This document shows positions 1 to 13,000 of a DNA stretch of 64,000 nucleotides, piece after piece. The translations under genes and the position numbers were made by a program. The notes beneath the pieces are model-generated. The model ran no database searches and was not told the DNA's origin. It worked only from the letters and a program-made list of their open reading frames with translations. Source of the DNA: Rhexocercosporidium sp. MPI-PUGE-AT-0058. Lineage: Eukaryota; Ascomycota; Leotiomycetes; Helotiales. Location of the stretch: contig JAGTJL010000004.1 of assembly GCA_020746875.1 (NCBI GenBank), positions 1,612,001-1,676,000 on the forward strand, written 5' to 3'. Within the stretch, counting starts at the first letter, position 1. Every line of letters starts with the position of its first letter.

Positions 1-3000
1 ATTTTGAACACAGGATTTGGGGGTGGCAGTGGTTGTTCGAAGAGGATCAGCACTACGGCGGGGAAGCCCTGAGAGACACCGAGCTACCCAAACTATTGGT
101 CGTGGAACACAAGGAGACATAGCAACGAGTGTTGAAGTGAGGCCTTCCACCAAAAGCCAATGGTAGTCTTCCATTCGCCGCGATGCCACACTGGAGGGCC
201 TGGAAGACAACAACACAAGCGATGCAGCCTTGCCCTTCTCGCCTTTTGGTGGCATGGGAGTTCCTATCCTACCTCTCGATTGTTCCTCTACAAGTCGGAA
301 TGTCCGGCCAAAAATCATCCTCGTCCGCGCTCCCCTCAGTGTCCACCAATCATTACTAAAATCCCCTCAACGACCCCGCAGCTCTTTTCGGAGGCGTCGA
401 CGCCCTCCTCTCCAGACTTTGAGTTCTTACTAACAGAATAGTGCCAAGCACGCTGCATACTATGCTCCCAATCAGAAACCACAAGATACGAATCACAAGA
501 GACGTAGGTTTGGTCTTGTCTAAAAGTCGGGACGAGTTGGTGCCACCGCCATGCCCCCTCAACCCCAGGATCTAATACCGCGGCTCGAATCCGCGATCGC
601 CGAGCATTCCTCAGTTCATATCTCTACCTGCCGTCCGGTAGCAGAAGCAGTTGCTTTCTTTTACATTTAGTTCTGCTGGTGTGCATGGTCTCATCTGCTC
701 GTGGTCTTCTGCTCCAAATCACAATTAGGAACTTTCTAGATGTCTCTCGGCGCCTTTTACTTTCTGGTCTCTTCTCAACTCCAGTGTTTCCCCGAGCCTC
801 ACGTACTTAAGTAAGTCATGACTGTTGAGTTTAAGGTTTTCGGGGAAGATAACAGTGCCAAACTTGGGCCGCCCACGGAAAGGTGATTCGCTAGTACGAG
901 CTGGAGGATTGCGGACTGCGGCATATGGACACATGGCAGAAACACATGGCATGACACGGTGTATACTGCATGAGCGCCCATGACTTGCATGCTATCTAAG
1001 CAGTCAGATCTTCTACTTCGACGATATGTCCATTCAGCGAGAAGCGTGGTGGTAGGCCATGATGCCGTAAGTTGCCAAAGGAGTATGTAAGTGCTATTGC
1101 TGTTGAAGAGCCAATCATTCGCCGAGCCAATCGATCGCCGATAATCTGTCAAAACACCTCGAGGGATCTGTTGACAACAACTTGGATACAAAACTACTAT
1201 TAAGAGGCTTGCTATAGAATGCACGGTTTTGCATGCCCTTGAGACCATTGTTGCTGTCCCCTCTTCTGCTTCTATACCCACGAACAGTGCTACTAAATCA
1301 ACCCTGGTGTTACCTGATGGCTTTCACTGCTGGTATTTGATATCCTAGTTCTTCCTCCAAGAGTCCGTTCATCGTCAAGCAGAGACTCGGGGTATGTTGC
1401 CAGTTTCGCGGCGAGGACAGAACCCCGCGTTGTGCCCATTCAAAAGTGCCTTTTGAAGACGTCCAAAGTCGATTCCTGTGCTGCATTGAAGATGAGAATG
1501 CCTCCGGCGCCAGCCAATCCGGTTCGTGGATTCCTCGTCTTTCTTACATCGTCCCAATTTGGCAAGTAGATCGGCCACGTTCAATCTAGAGTCTTCGCAA
1601 TTCTCCGCAAAAATATAGAAATAAGTTTAGTAGAAACAATTGGTGGGTTTCTTCTAACAAGGTGTTTCTTGCATGATTGGCACATTGCAGTAGGTAAAGA
1701 TCGTCGAGAGGTCAGCATGTGGCTGGATGAGGATTTGGTGTTGTGTACCAAAAAAGGACTAGATTTGACCATTGTTGTTGACAGCATGGCATCTCTGCCG
1801 ATTGCCCGCGATGGAAAGCCGGCCGATTTCAAGTCCCATCTGCAGGGTCTTCGCGGTGGAGGTTTCGGCATCTTCAACACTTACACTCGAGCCATACTTG
1901 TGCAACGAAAGACTACAGCTTGCCATATAGATGATGTATGTGGCGCACACAAGTGCATGAGCGTTCGAGCAGAAAGTATCAGTCATCTCTCTCGCAATGT
2001 TCTGCCAGCAGAAGTTGCACGGCGCTCTCCTATTATCAAGTTCGGCATCCCAAGGCCCCTCAGATTTCTGCACGTAGTTCCCATTCCACCAGAACCGGAT
2101 AGGCTACAACATGGAATGTAAGCCAAGGACGGAGGCGTCCATCCAGCAAAGCCTGTCTTGGTCTCCTATTTGTCCCGGCCATCAGCGTTGATTTCGCACG
2201 CCAGATTCTCAGTGCGCAATTCTAGATTCGAACATCGAACTTCAAACCCCAGATCTTGTCTTCTTCTCTGTTTCGGGATGTCTTCACCTGGGCGTGGCTG
2301 CATACATACCCTTGGGTCCCCTTGCCCTTGTATTCGTCTCTTCCAGAACGCTGCACGAATGCGTGTTATCAGATCCTAGCCACTGGCAGTCGCTCCCCAA
2401 TGATCGTCATATCGTACGATCTTTCTCTCCCTTGCCTTCCATCTCCCGCCCGACTCAAGTCGGGGGCTTCATCTCCTCTCCTCCTTTGCCCCGCCCCTCT
2501 TCAGTCTCTCCCCTACCTTTAGCTTTCACCTCATCCACGTCCTCGACCTCCTACCCTACCTACCCTACCTCCTGCAGCCCTAGCCTCGTGCTAAGGACAT
2601 ATTTCCAAAGAGGGAATATGAAGATTTCGCGTGGCGGCTTTCCTGCCCGGAACACCGCTCATGCTGATAGGCCCCCTCACCCCTTCAAGCTCGAGCGGGC
2701 AAATAGAATGACAGGAGCATTAGATTCCTAGATGAGTCAAACGCAACGCTCCTCTTCTGCAAGCAAGCACAGGACTGATCAACCCCAAGCCAGACTTGCC
2801 GAAGTCGGGGCTAGGCGGGGCTAGTGAGCAAAAGAAGGTACTTTTGTTTTATTTATTTCTTAATTTGGCTTGTATTTTCACAACTTGGCTCTTAATTGGA
2901 CTTAATTTTTCCGGCTTTTCCAGCTAAATCATGTCGCACCCCAAGACATATCAATGGATGTATTGGAATTGGAATTCGAATACCTATTTGAGTACCTACT

Positions 3001-4682
3001 TTACAATACGTCCAGCATCGGCGGTACTAAGTGAGTTACGCCTGACTCTATTGTAGTTCGCGCCTTGGCCGATCGGTCTGTTGCACCGTCGACTGTGGTG
3101 TGGGAGGATATCGTACCATAGTGGGATGGAAGGAGTTTGTTAGTAAGGTCGATCCAAAGGTTATATCGACGTACCACGCAACTGGCAAGGACCTGTTCTG
3201 TGTGACTAGGCAATTGATAGAGCTTTATTGTATCCGTAGCAATGCCAGTATCAGTACCAGCGCCAGTATAGTACCGAGATCAATGTCGCATTGGTATCGG
3301 CATCACTATCAACATCAGCAATATGGAACTATCAGCACTGCCCGATGAACATTATTTACCTCTTTTCTTTTTTCCAAAACAAGTTCTGGTCTGCTCTTAC
3401 CAGTGAAGCCCGAGCTTGCGTGCGATCCTTTTCACCTTGTCGATAGCGTCCATATCCGCTTGGCATTGCAGTACAGTAATGAGGTGACTGACTGCACTTG
3501 GTCTCGGGAAAGTTGCATGCAAAAAGCCACAAGCCAAGCATTACAATCGAGTCCATCGACTCGCGGGCGCCGCCAAGTCGTGAGGCTTGATCCCGCCAGG
3601 TATCTTGCACCGTCACGCACGCCTGTGCTCCTGGGGCTTCACCGTGACCTTTGCCAAGCTCCGGCGGGCCAGGACGTCGATAGAGGGGTGAAAGTGCTGT
3701 GAGAAGAGCCGGATGCCCGCTACCTACCCTGAACTGGTTCCCCTTGGTCGCGGTGAGCATTCTCGAAGCAGCACGGCAAGACAAGGCGAGTTGAGATACG
3801 AGCCGCAGAGAAGTACATGATGGCATGGGACTTCCAGCATCAGGCTAATATAGGGGAAGGCCGAACACGGAGGGGTGGGATTTGCTTTTGCGTGGGTTGG
3901 CGTGCAGCAGTGCTTGTCTTCTGCACAGAGGGCTATCAACGGGATTGTATCTATCTGTACCGGTTCCTGTGGTCCTGGGGGACCATGGGTCATGGTGTCG
4001 CACACTGGCGCTGCGTGCTATCTGGTCCGGTACGCATCCTCGTTGGCTGGCGATGTCTCCCAGTCTGGCAGTCTGGCATGGCGACGGCAGGCGATGGAAC
4101 TCGTACCATCCCATCGTCCATCGTACTTGGTGGATGCCTGCCTGCCTGCCTGCCCTGCAATATCCTACAACATCAGCGAATGTCTTGCACAAGCCTCTGC
4201 AATGCCTACTTCGTTGGGGCTGCCGAGCGGAAATACTACTACACTGTACTGTAGCATCGTGCCGCGATTCGATAGCGTAGGTACGTCTGCTATTCTGAGG
4301 ATGGCGCAAGTCCGCTCGCTATATCTAGGTAGGTAGGGAGGTAGGTCGAGCACGAGCACGAGCAGGAGGGAGGGGCCTTTCATCGAAACTAGAGTTCTCA
4401 AGTACGAAGTAAAGCGCCTATACTGTACGGTACCGCATATCCATGTTCATTGCCTCTGCCTCTGCTTTTGCTTCTGCTACTTACTCCTACCGCTACTGCC
4501 CCCCTACTAACGCCAGGCGTATGTAGAACTACTAAAATCCGAGCCTCTAGCTCTGTCAGCCTGCATAAACACCAGACTGGCATGGCACCGCACCGCACCA
4601 CACTGCACTGCATTGCACTCCTCGTACACTCTAAACTCTGACCCGCTGCCGACGAGCGAGGCGAGGACGACACGAGGAGGAA

Positions 4683-4705
4683 GGGGAGGGAGGGGAGGGG
4701 AGGGG
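4683..4705 (+). repeat. G-run tract with G-quadruplex potential
   Basis: Five runs of three or four G separated by single A residues. This matches the four-tract pattern expected of an intramolecular G-quadruplex. It lies about 1.2 kb upstream of the bZIP start codon. Any regulatory role is inference. Confidence 0.6.
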
Positions 4706-4828
4706 AGCAGAGAAGAGCAGAGAATAGCAGAGCAGAGACGGATGAGGTCGTAGCCAATCCTATCCGGTCGACTCATCCTATCATGTCCTTTCGACTCTGT
4801 CCTACCCTCCTCTATCCCATCCTGTCAT

Positions 4829-4863
4829 ATCCTATCCTATCCTATACAATCCTATCCTATCCT
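4829..4863. repeat. Degenerate CCTAT pentamer repeat
   Basis: Seven imperfect CCTAT units, interrupted once near 4,846. The same word recurs loosely from about 4,755, so this is the core of a larger simple-sequence tract. Confidence 0.7.
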
Positions 4864-5260
4864 CAACGATCCTAGCTACTTCTATGCTATGCCACCCCCT
4901 TCCAACCCAGTGCCCGCCTGCCGGAGCAGCGAGGTCGAGCGAGGTGCATGACAGCGGCCAACGAAAGCACCAGCTTTGCACCGTCAGCGACAGCAGCAGC
5001 AGGGGGGGCGGTCCTCTTCTCTTGGCGGACGACAAGTCATCACTTCAAAATTGCGTGTGAGGATTTAGGTAATAGAGTTTTGCGTGAGGTAATCTGCGTC
5101 TATTGGCTGCGCCTTGGGTTTGTTCCCATGTCTGCCCATATCCTTCCCCCTTGGACGTCCGGGATGCATATGCAGAGATGGAGAGATGCAGATTGATAGC
5201 TATGCAGATGCCACGAGAGTTTCTGCCCCTCCCCAACTCCCAGACTCTCAACCCAAAAAC

Positions 5261-5310
5261 CTCCCCTCCCCTCCCCTCCCCTCCCCTGCCCTGCCCTGCC
5301 CTGCCCCCTC
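5261..5310. repeat. C-rich pentamer tract (CTCCC, then CTGCC)
   Basis: Five CTCCC-type units pass into four CTGCC-type units, giving a 50-bp polypyrimidine run. The complementary strand is G-rich and could also form a quadruplex. Together with the tract at 4,683 it frames the promoter-side region of the bZIP gene. Confidence 0.65.
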
Positions 5311-5923
5311 TGTCCTAATCCCATCCTATCCCCATCCTATTCCTCCCACCCCTCCCCTCGCCTCTCCTCGATAGCCTATTCCCAAAACGGCTCTTCAGAA
5401 TGGGGCAGCGACCCCGGCCCATCCAAGCGTGAAGTACTGTTACCGCTTCATATGCAGAACCCTGGATCTCTGATTGGAGAGAACAATGTCCCCAAGCGGA
5501 ATGAGCTCGAGTAAAGGCGGTATGCGCCATCGTCTTTTGCACTGTTCTCTGTTTCTGTTCCGCGGGGCCGTTGGGGTCTGATCACATTCTGGAAGGCTGC
5601 AGGGTTATCTCTGTCCGAGTATATTCCTTCCACCGAGAATATTTCAAGGCACCGATCCACCGGAAGCCATCTTCCTCCTCCTCGTACGATGACTTAAGAC
5701 TTCAACTCCCCCTCGAGCTTTGACGGCTTTTAAGGTTTTTGACAATTGCCACAGCCTTGCAGAACACTACCGCCTCTTCAGCTACTCGCAGCTTGGGTGG
5801 ACTGAGCTACAGAATCACTCCTGTTGTATAAGGCTGATTTAACTGGCACCTCATATCAGAAAGAAAAAAAGAAAAAAAGTACCAACCTTCTCCAGGACAC
5901 CCGCTCTTCGTTAAAGCAGCAAA

Positions 5924-6677
5924 ATGGCAGCTGGACAGTATAACGACAACTCGGTGGATAACCAATCCTACTTGGTGGCTCCGGACATGAACGCCGGCAT
6001 GTACGATGGCACTTCCAGTGATTCTTCAGCTAGCTCACCACTGAATTGCAATGTATGTACATTTTCTACTGTGGCTGTCCCTTGACTAATGTTTCGTGGA
6101 AAGAGCTTCGATAACCTTTATGGCTCAAATGGCTTCATGGCCTATCCCGCATTTCCAATGCAGTATCCAATGGCTGGCGAGGGTATGACGCCCATGGGTC
6201 TCATCCCGGTTGAATTGGACATCGAGGGTCTCTACGAGGACCACGACCGGAGACGGAGGAAGAATGGAACTGAGAAGACCGTCTCATCGCATGTTCATTC
6301 GGTATGCACCCCTGCTCTGTAATCTCCCAGCATTCACTAACCAGTTGCAGCGTCGCCGAGCTCAGAATCGTGCATCACAACGAGCTTTCAGGGATAGAAA
6401 AGAGAAACATATGAGAGAGCTGGAGCAAAGACTTGGAGAACTCGAGGGCCGTCACAGCGATCTCTCTAGATCTTACGAATCGCTCCAACTCGAATATACC
6501 AGCGTCAAGCAAGAGCTGGACAAGATGCGCAAGGACAATACCAGAGTCGAGGGCCCGACAAGGAATTACCAAGCGAGAGAATGGGAGGAGTCAAAGGGCG
6601 AGATCCTAGATCCTCTTCTTTTTGACGTCTCTGCGTTTTGCTTTGATCAGGATGATGGACAAGACAGAAAAGAATGA
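5924..6677 (+). CDS. Yap-like bZIP transcription factor, three exons
   Basis: Nuclear DNA-binding regulator of the fungal Yap-like bZIP class. Exons are 5,924-6,052, 6,104-6,301 and 6,351-6,677, giving 217 residues; both introns (51 and 49 bp) have GT/AG ends and keep phase 0. The basic region opens exon 3 (about residues 110-127) and contains RRRAQNRASQRAFRDRKEKH, with the N-x-x-S-Q-R-A-F-R core typical of Yap-type factors. It is followed by a leucine-zipper coiled coil to about residue 165. The acidic tail contains DPLLFDVSAFCFDQDD. No cysteine-rich redox domain like that of Yap1 is visible, so I do not assign it to oxidative-stress control. The start is the only upstream ATG in frame and has an A-rich context. 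A nearly 6-kb non-coding region precedes it. Target genes are unknown. Confidence 0.88.
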
Positions 6678-9600
6678 GGGTACTTGCTTCCACCGTATTG
6701 ATTTCGGCGTTGGGGTTGGGGGCGGCGATCTCTGGGTTTCCAAAGCAGGCGCTTATTTCTCTAGCATTTATCAGGCTTTGGAGGTTGGGATATATCAGGA
6801 GGGCTCTACAGCTTGTAGCCTTGTTTGGAAGCCCTTTGTGGCATTCTTGTTGATATTGGCAGTAGTTTTAATGAATGAGCAATATCGAACCAAAAAACTT
6901 CACACTGCATCACTTTCTGATTCAGATCTTGCACCTTGTGCCCATTGGATCTTCCTGTCTCGAAGAGCAAACAATCTCTGGGCTCTCTCATGGCAGTTTT
7001 GCTCCTCCAAGATGCTTTCAGCGAAGGAACAGAAAACAAGCTCACCACAAAAAGTTGCAAGAGGAAACAAACTGCTTAGACCGAAATGCGTGCTCGCATT
7101 GCATGCTGTTACCTCGCCAAACCGAAACCACAGACCAATAAATTCCTAGGATCCAATTCGAGTTAGTAGCCTTGCCTGTGTCCCAGCTAGGGTAGTGCTG
7201 AATAACTGCTACATATCGTACGATTTCTCCAGGAGACGACCGTCGAAGCCAGGTTCTGGGGGACGCCGGCTTCAGATTCGAACGATAATGGCGCGAAAAG
7301 CACGTGGGATCGATGGGGAAGCAGCAAATGGGCAACTGCAGCTACTCTGGGCCGTGAAGACATTGCTCCCATGACGGGGATTCGGGTTGTGAAGTGAGCT
7401 GTCATCATCGTCATGGGCGACTTTCGTTGCAGCACAAGCTTTAAAACGGGGGGAAGGGAGCACTTCGCTTGAGGAAGCTACTGTAGCTGCTGGGGCAACG
7501 TCGGGAACATGCAGAGCGCGACCTTGCAATTGGAATATCTGGTTTTAAATGTAGAGTACGACTGCAAGTGCTTCTGCACTTGGTGAAAGTCCGTCATCGG
7601 CAAAGATAGTAAGTGAGATGCATTCTGGTGTAGAGGAAGTTAGATGGCATCACAAGCTCAGAGTCACAAGCGAGCTCTGGCGCTAGGGCGACAAGGTCAA
7701 CCTTTCGATCATCCAGATTCGCGCCCAGACAGGAGATGTGAAAGGTTATTTTGTGTCAAGTGAGGACCGCCGCAGTTCTATCGGTATGTTAATGGCAAGT
7801 TTTATGGTGGATTTGAAGAGTTGTATAATCAAATGATCCCTTCTGAGGCTGGTCATCCTTTGGAAAGCTCATATGATACAACGGCCAGGCTCGGCTAACC
7901 CATCACTGAGCTGACTTCAATATACAAAGTGTGAATGCTCTCATGCAAATGGTATCTGCCATACATACCCAATCATCCTTCGTGTCTTGTGCGTAACTTT
8001 CGACACTTCTGCGATAGCAAGTCTCTCCCCACTATAACCATCTGATTTGAAATCACTACTTACAGGCCATCAGCCTTTTAATGATAGAAACACAATAATC
8101 AACAGTTTTTTGGGGGGTGGACGAGGCTTCAATTTCGAGGTTTAAGGTCAGCGGGGGATTCGGCGTTCTGAAACACATATCCTCGATGCCAGTCCCATCT
8201 GTAGTGTGCTTTGGATATAGGGCCACCAAGCACATCCGTCTGTTCAAATAATATTGGCTACTAGACATGTAAGAGCCCAATAACCCTCATTTAAGAATTA
8301 GAGGTATTTCCAGGCGCTGATGTGGAATCTATACTCCTATTTGCAGTCACTTCCGCTAGCAAGCATCTGTCTAGTCTCGTACCGACTCTTCTATCTTAGA
8401 GAATGATTGATGCGGCTTGCTGGTGCAAGGCAGCTATGTGAATCTCGGGGGGAAATTGGCATGATAGCCACACTGAAGTTATGCAGTGCGTCTGGTTGTT
8501 GTCGGACTATCAGCCAGCTCTATCTTTGCCTCGATATCTTTCATCGGCTGCTCTGAATCTTGTGATTTGTCTGCGCTTCCTTTCTCCGCTTCATCTCGAC
8601 GGTAGTCCGCGAAATGCAAAATCTCCTGCACCAGATCTGCGCATGTGTTCATTCGCCTCATAGCCATTTGACCTGTGGTATATTTGTTCTGTCCGTACCA
8701 TGTGTTGAGGTGTTTCTTACATCATCGGCGTTCTGTTGTCGTTGTTGGTGTATTGTGTGTTTACTCGGAGAAATGCCGTTGAAGATCCCCCCCACTGTCG
8801 AGTTCCTTTCAATTCAATTCCCGCATCGCGGCGGTCCCCTGGCAGCAGGGACCGGCCTGCCGCGGTAGAGCCGGACAATCATATTTTCGTTGTGGCTCGA
8901 GGCTCTTGTTCTTCTCTTTTCCACGAGTGGCCGGGAGAAGCTTCGAGCGGTTGCTTGTTCGGTCTGCCAGCAGGCACCGCACGCAGGACTCGCGGAGAAG
9001 AGGCTTCTCCGTCACCCACGCTGATGCACGAAGAGGGCTCGAATTGTGGGAGATTCGATTGACCATTCCAGCGGGTTTGGAACCATGTACTGCAGGCCAG
9101 CTGAAGAGGTACATCACAGTAGGTAGGTAGCAGGGCGGAAAAGACAAAGTTTGATGTTTCTGATACTCTGCTGCTCATCATTCCACACCTAGGTCCTGGA
9201 CTCCAATGCTTAGTTTGCTTCTTTACTTAGGTGCAAGTACCTGTCTGTTCATGAATTAGCTACAAGCTGGTTGCCTATGCCAATCCCATCCAATCCAGGC
9301 TCGTGTTGTTTCCTTGCTCTGTCGTGTTTGCTCCTCCCTCCCCCCGCTTCTTCTCTCGACTCTTCTAGCTCTCCTCTTCACTTCTCGTCACTTGATATCG
9401 CCTCGCTTTCTGTCTTTCCCCTCCCCCTCGAAGTTCGTACGTCTCCGCCTCCGGGCCTCGCAAATACCAAGTGCCACTGCTGAAGACCGAGATACTTAGT
9501 AAATCAGGAACCTAAGTCCTTGCCGCCATTCAATACAATAATACAATGCAATTCAATTCAAGGGAAAACGGCGCCAGTATATCCAGCCAATCAGAGTTGA

Positions 9601-9998
9601 GCGCATGTACGCAAGTGCCCCACCGCAGCCGCTAAACCGCTTGCAGTGGAAGGCAGGGCAGTACTTTTATCGTACTCTTGGAACACATACAGTCAGTCTA
9701 CCCATACAGACAGGACCAGTGCAACCCCACCACTCACCGCCCGCTGCCCCTCCAAGGGCCCGGCCCAATTCTTCTTCTCAACATCCCATCCAACCCATCC
9801 ATCCCATCCAATCCATCCAACCCATCCAACCCGCCCTGGCTGCGACGTCAAGTCAAAAAGCTAAAACCCCTCTACCTTTCCTCCCCCTACTTTTCTTTTC
9901 GCCCCTCCTCCCACTCATCCTCCTCTATCTCCAAACAAAAACACCATCTTCCTCAACACCACACTGCAACACACCCTATCCTCCATCAATCTGCAATC
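6678..9998. other. Intergenic region between bZIP and transketolase genes
   Basis: I see no supported gene. Open frames are short and mutually overlapping. The last 700 bp are strongly pyrimidine-rich, with CCATCC/ACCCATCC repeats around 9,785-9,835 and CT-rich runs up to the transketolase ATG. This fits the promoter and leader of a highly expressed fungal housekeeping gene. Confidence 0.5.
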
Positions 9999-12637
9999 AT
10001 GGGTTACTCCGACGTTGACAAGCTGGCTATCAACACTATTCGACTGCTCGCCGTAAGTCACTTCCTCACTCACACGCAAGTGTAGTTTTCTGCCAGCCGT
10101 TGATGCTCACCGTGCCCTCGCCCATACTACCCCTCCATCGCGGCCCAAAAGCTCCCCCATTTCACCATGACAACGCCATCGCAACTCCCCCTGTGCTTCA
10201 AATACAGCTGTTGACAGCTGTATTCCAGGTCGATGCAACCTTCAAGTCGAATTCGGGACATCCGGGTGCTCCTATGTAAGTACCCATAGGGATGAAAGTT
10301 GTTACAGATCCTGAGACTGACTTGGCTGCAGGGGCATGGCACCCGTCGCCCACGTCCTCTTCAACAAAATCCTAAAATATAATCCAAAGAACTCCAAATG
10401 GGCCAACAGAGATAGATTCGTCCTCTCGTGAGTTTGCTACCTGCTGCTTCACCAACAATTTTCTTTCCCATTTTGCCCCTCGGACCGCGGGCGTCCGGCA
10501 TCACACATTGTCAGTTGAGAGTTTAGAATCATAGCGTTATAGCTTCAATGGAGATCCGACGGTTCTGAACATTCTTGAATGCTGCATTATCTTGATACCT
10601 CTTGAATTCCAGCAGTTTCCTTCTGGAAAGAAGCAATCTCCTACAACCTAGAGCTGACCCCTCCCATAGCAACGGCCACGCATGCATGCTTCAATATGCC
10701 CTCCTCCATCTCGCTGGATACAAGCTCTCCATGGATGATCTCAAGGCTTTCAGAGTTCGTTCCCCTTCTCTTGAATTCCATCCTAAATATAGCTAACGGT
10801 AGTCCCATAGTCGATAGACAGCATTACTCCTGGTCATCCAGAGGCGCACGATACCGATGGTATTGAGGTCACCACTGGTCCTTTGGGCCAAGGTTTCTCC
10901 AACGCTGTTGGCTTGGCCATTGCTCAGCATCACGCTGCGGGCGAGTTCAACAAGCCAGGATTCGAGCTGTTCGACAACTACACATACACATTCTTGGGTG
11001 ATGGGTGCATGCAGGAGGGTGTTGCAAGCGAGGCAGCCTCTCTTGCTGGCCACTTGCAGCTCGGCAACTTGATCGCTATTTATGATGACAACCACATTTC
11101 AATTGATGGCGACATCAACTGCGCCTTCACTGAGGACGTTGCTCTTCGCTTCAAGGCGTACGGCTGGCACGTTGAGGTGGTTGAGGACGGTGACCATGAC
11201 TTGCAGGGTATAGAAAATGCTATCAAGAAGTGCCAAGCTGTTAAGGATAAGCCATCCATGATCAAGCTCAGAACAACCATCGGTTTCGGATCCTTACTGC
11301 AAGGAACAGGTGGTGTTCACGGATCGCCTCTCAAGTCCGACGATATCAAGCAAGTCAAGTCTAAGTTCGGATTCGATCCTGAGCAATCTTTCGTTGTTCC
11401 CCAGGAGGTTTACGACCTGTACAACAAGCACGGCGCCGAGGGAGCTGCAAAGGAAAAGGAGTGGGAGCAACTCCTCGAGAGGTACGGACAACAATTCAAG
11501 TCCGAGGCCGCAGATATTAAGCGTCGTTTGACCGGAGATCTTCCAGAAGGATGGGAGAAGAACCTGCCTGTCTATTCCCCGTCTGATGATGCCGTCGCTT
11601 CGCGAAAGCTCTCCGAGATTGTTCTCACCAAGATTCACCAAGCGATCCCAGAATTGGTTGGCGGTTCTGCGGATTTGACCGGCTCCAACTTGACCAGATG
11701 GAAGGATGCCGTTGACTTCCAGCCACCTTCCCTTGGAATCGGTGACTGGTCCGGACGCTATATCAGATATGGTGTCCGTGAGCATGCCATGGGTGCTATC
11801 ATGAACGGTCTTGCTGCATATGGCACCGTGATTCCATACGGCGGAACTTTCTTGAATTTCGTTTCATATGCTGCTGGCGCCGTCCGTCTCTCTGCTCTAT
11901 CCCAAATCCGTGCCATTTGGGTGGCTACCCACGACTCTATTGGCCTTGGTGAAGATGGACCTACCCATCAACCTATCGAGACTCTCGCCCATTTCCGTGC
12001 TCTCCCCAACTGCATGGTGTGGCGCCCAGCTGACGGAAACGAGACCAGCGCTGCATACTATGTTGCGTTGACCTCCAAGCATACCCCCAGCATCATCGCC
12101 CTGTCCCGCCAAAATCTCCCACAACTGGAGAACTCCACTCTTGCACACGCCATCAAGGGTGGCTACACCGTTCACGAGGCTGAAAAGGCTGATATCACTC
12201 TGGTCTCCACCGGTTCCGAGGTCGGCATCTGCGTTGACGCTGTCAAGTATCTCAAGGAGAAGCACAACGTCACTGCTCGTGTTGTTTCCATTCCTTGCTT
12301 CGAGGTCTTCGATGCTCAATCCAAGGAGTATAGACTCAGCATTCTGCCAGATGGAATTCCATCTCTCTCGGTTGAGGTCATGTCAACCATGGGTTGGGAG
12401 CGATACACTCACGAGCAATTTGGTCTCAACAGATTTGGAGCCAGTGGTGCATACAAGGACGTCTACAAGGTACGTAACTCCTACAATCATTGCTGCAGAA
12501 CGGTATTAACCCCGCTATAGAAGTTCGAGTTCACTCCCGAGGGCATTAGCAAGCGTGCTGTTGCCACCATCGACTTCTACAAGGACGTCCCCAATATCCG
12601 CTCTCCCATCAACCGTGCTTTCCAACAACTCATCTAA
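9999..12637 (+). CDS. Transketolase, six exons
   Basis: Cytosolic thiamine-diphosphate enzyme of the non-oxidative pentose phosphate pathway; it moves two-carbon ketol units between sugar phosphates. Exons: 9,999-10,052, 10,229-10,275, 10,332-10,427, 10,670-10,754, 10,811-12,469 and 12,521-12,637, giving 685 residues, the usual family length. All introns have GT/AG ends and phases agree. Family landmarks are seen in order: SGHPGAP in exon 2, [18 protein letters not shown] across the 242-bp third intron, [20 protein letters not shown], the diphosphate-binding GDG...N segment beginning [13 protein letters not shown], and [18 protein letters not shown] of the pyrimidine-binding domain with its catalytic Glu. 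Introns cluster in the 5' end, common for highly expressed fungal genes. The fourth intron uses the less usual donor GTTCGT. The gene converges on the coiled-coil gene with 363 bp between stop codons. Identification is secure; I leave the symbol blank because naming differs by species. Confidence 0.96.
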
Positions 12638-13000
12638 TCCGCAACCGCAAGAGAGGAAGTGCGAGGCAACGAATGCAATGATGTCTTTTCTTAAGCCGGG
12701 TGAAAATGTGTTTATCGCCTGCAAATAGACTACAAAAATGAACAAATTTATGAGTACAGCACATGCATCTTGCACCAGCCGTGTTTATGGTATATGTAGC
12801 ACCTCATCTCAATGTGTTCGGTTCTGTAAAGGCAACACTGCTGTGCAGATCATAGCCGATCGTGATGCTCCAAGAAATCACCTACAAGTGGGCTGGAGTG
12901 AACACCGCTGATCCCCAAAATCCGTGAAGTCGCAGCGATATAGTCTCACAATAGCCGAGTCTAGTAATTACATAGTGCAATCAACCACCATTGGATTTCT

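Larger units (their letters stand above)
1..5923. other. Long non-coding or unassigned stretch upstream of the bZIP gene
   Basis: Open frames here are short, overlap on both strands and resemble no family I recognise. None shows a convincing start, intron set and downstream continuation. Base composition is balanced and not RIP-like. The right half is rich in purine/pyrimidine tracts and simple repeats, and the last kilobase is pyrimidine-rich like a fungal promoter or leader. The size (almost 6 kb) is large for a gene-dense ascomycete segment, so it may include a long promoter, long 5' leader or non-coding transcripts of the bZIP gene; this is inference. A short conserved single-exon gene could have been missed. 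Confidence 0.5.

Noticed and set aside
356..562. 68-codon minus-strand frame with a membrane-like segment (LWFLIGSIVCSVLGTILLV)
   Set aside because: Short, no recognisable continuation through an intron, and opposing frames overlap it.
579..595. T-arm-like hairpin CGCGG-CTCGAAT-CCGCG suggesting a tRNA gene
   Set aside because: No matching acceptor, D arm or anticodon arm upstream, and the loop lacks the first T of the B box.
799..1281. 160-codon minus-strand frame
   Set aside because: Cysteine- and leucine-rich translation without domain features; probably chance in balanced DNA.
1669..2121. 150-codon plus-strand frame and opposing minus frames of 99-104 codons
   Set aside because: Competing frames on both strands, no family resemblance, no clear start context or introns.
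3356..4336. Cluster of 130-156-codon frames on both strands
   Set aside because: Frames overlap in five phases, which is typical of GC-balanced non-coding DNA rather than a gene.
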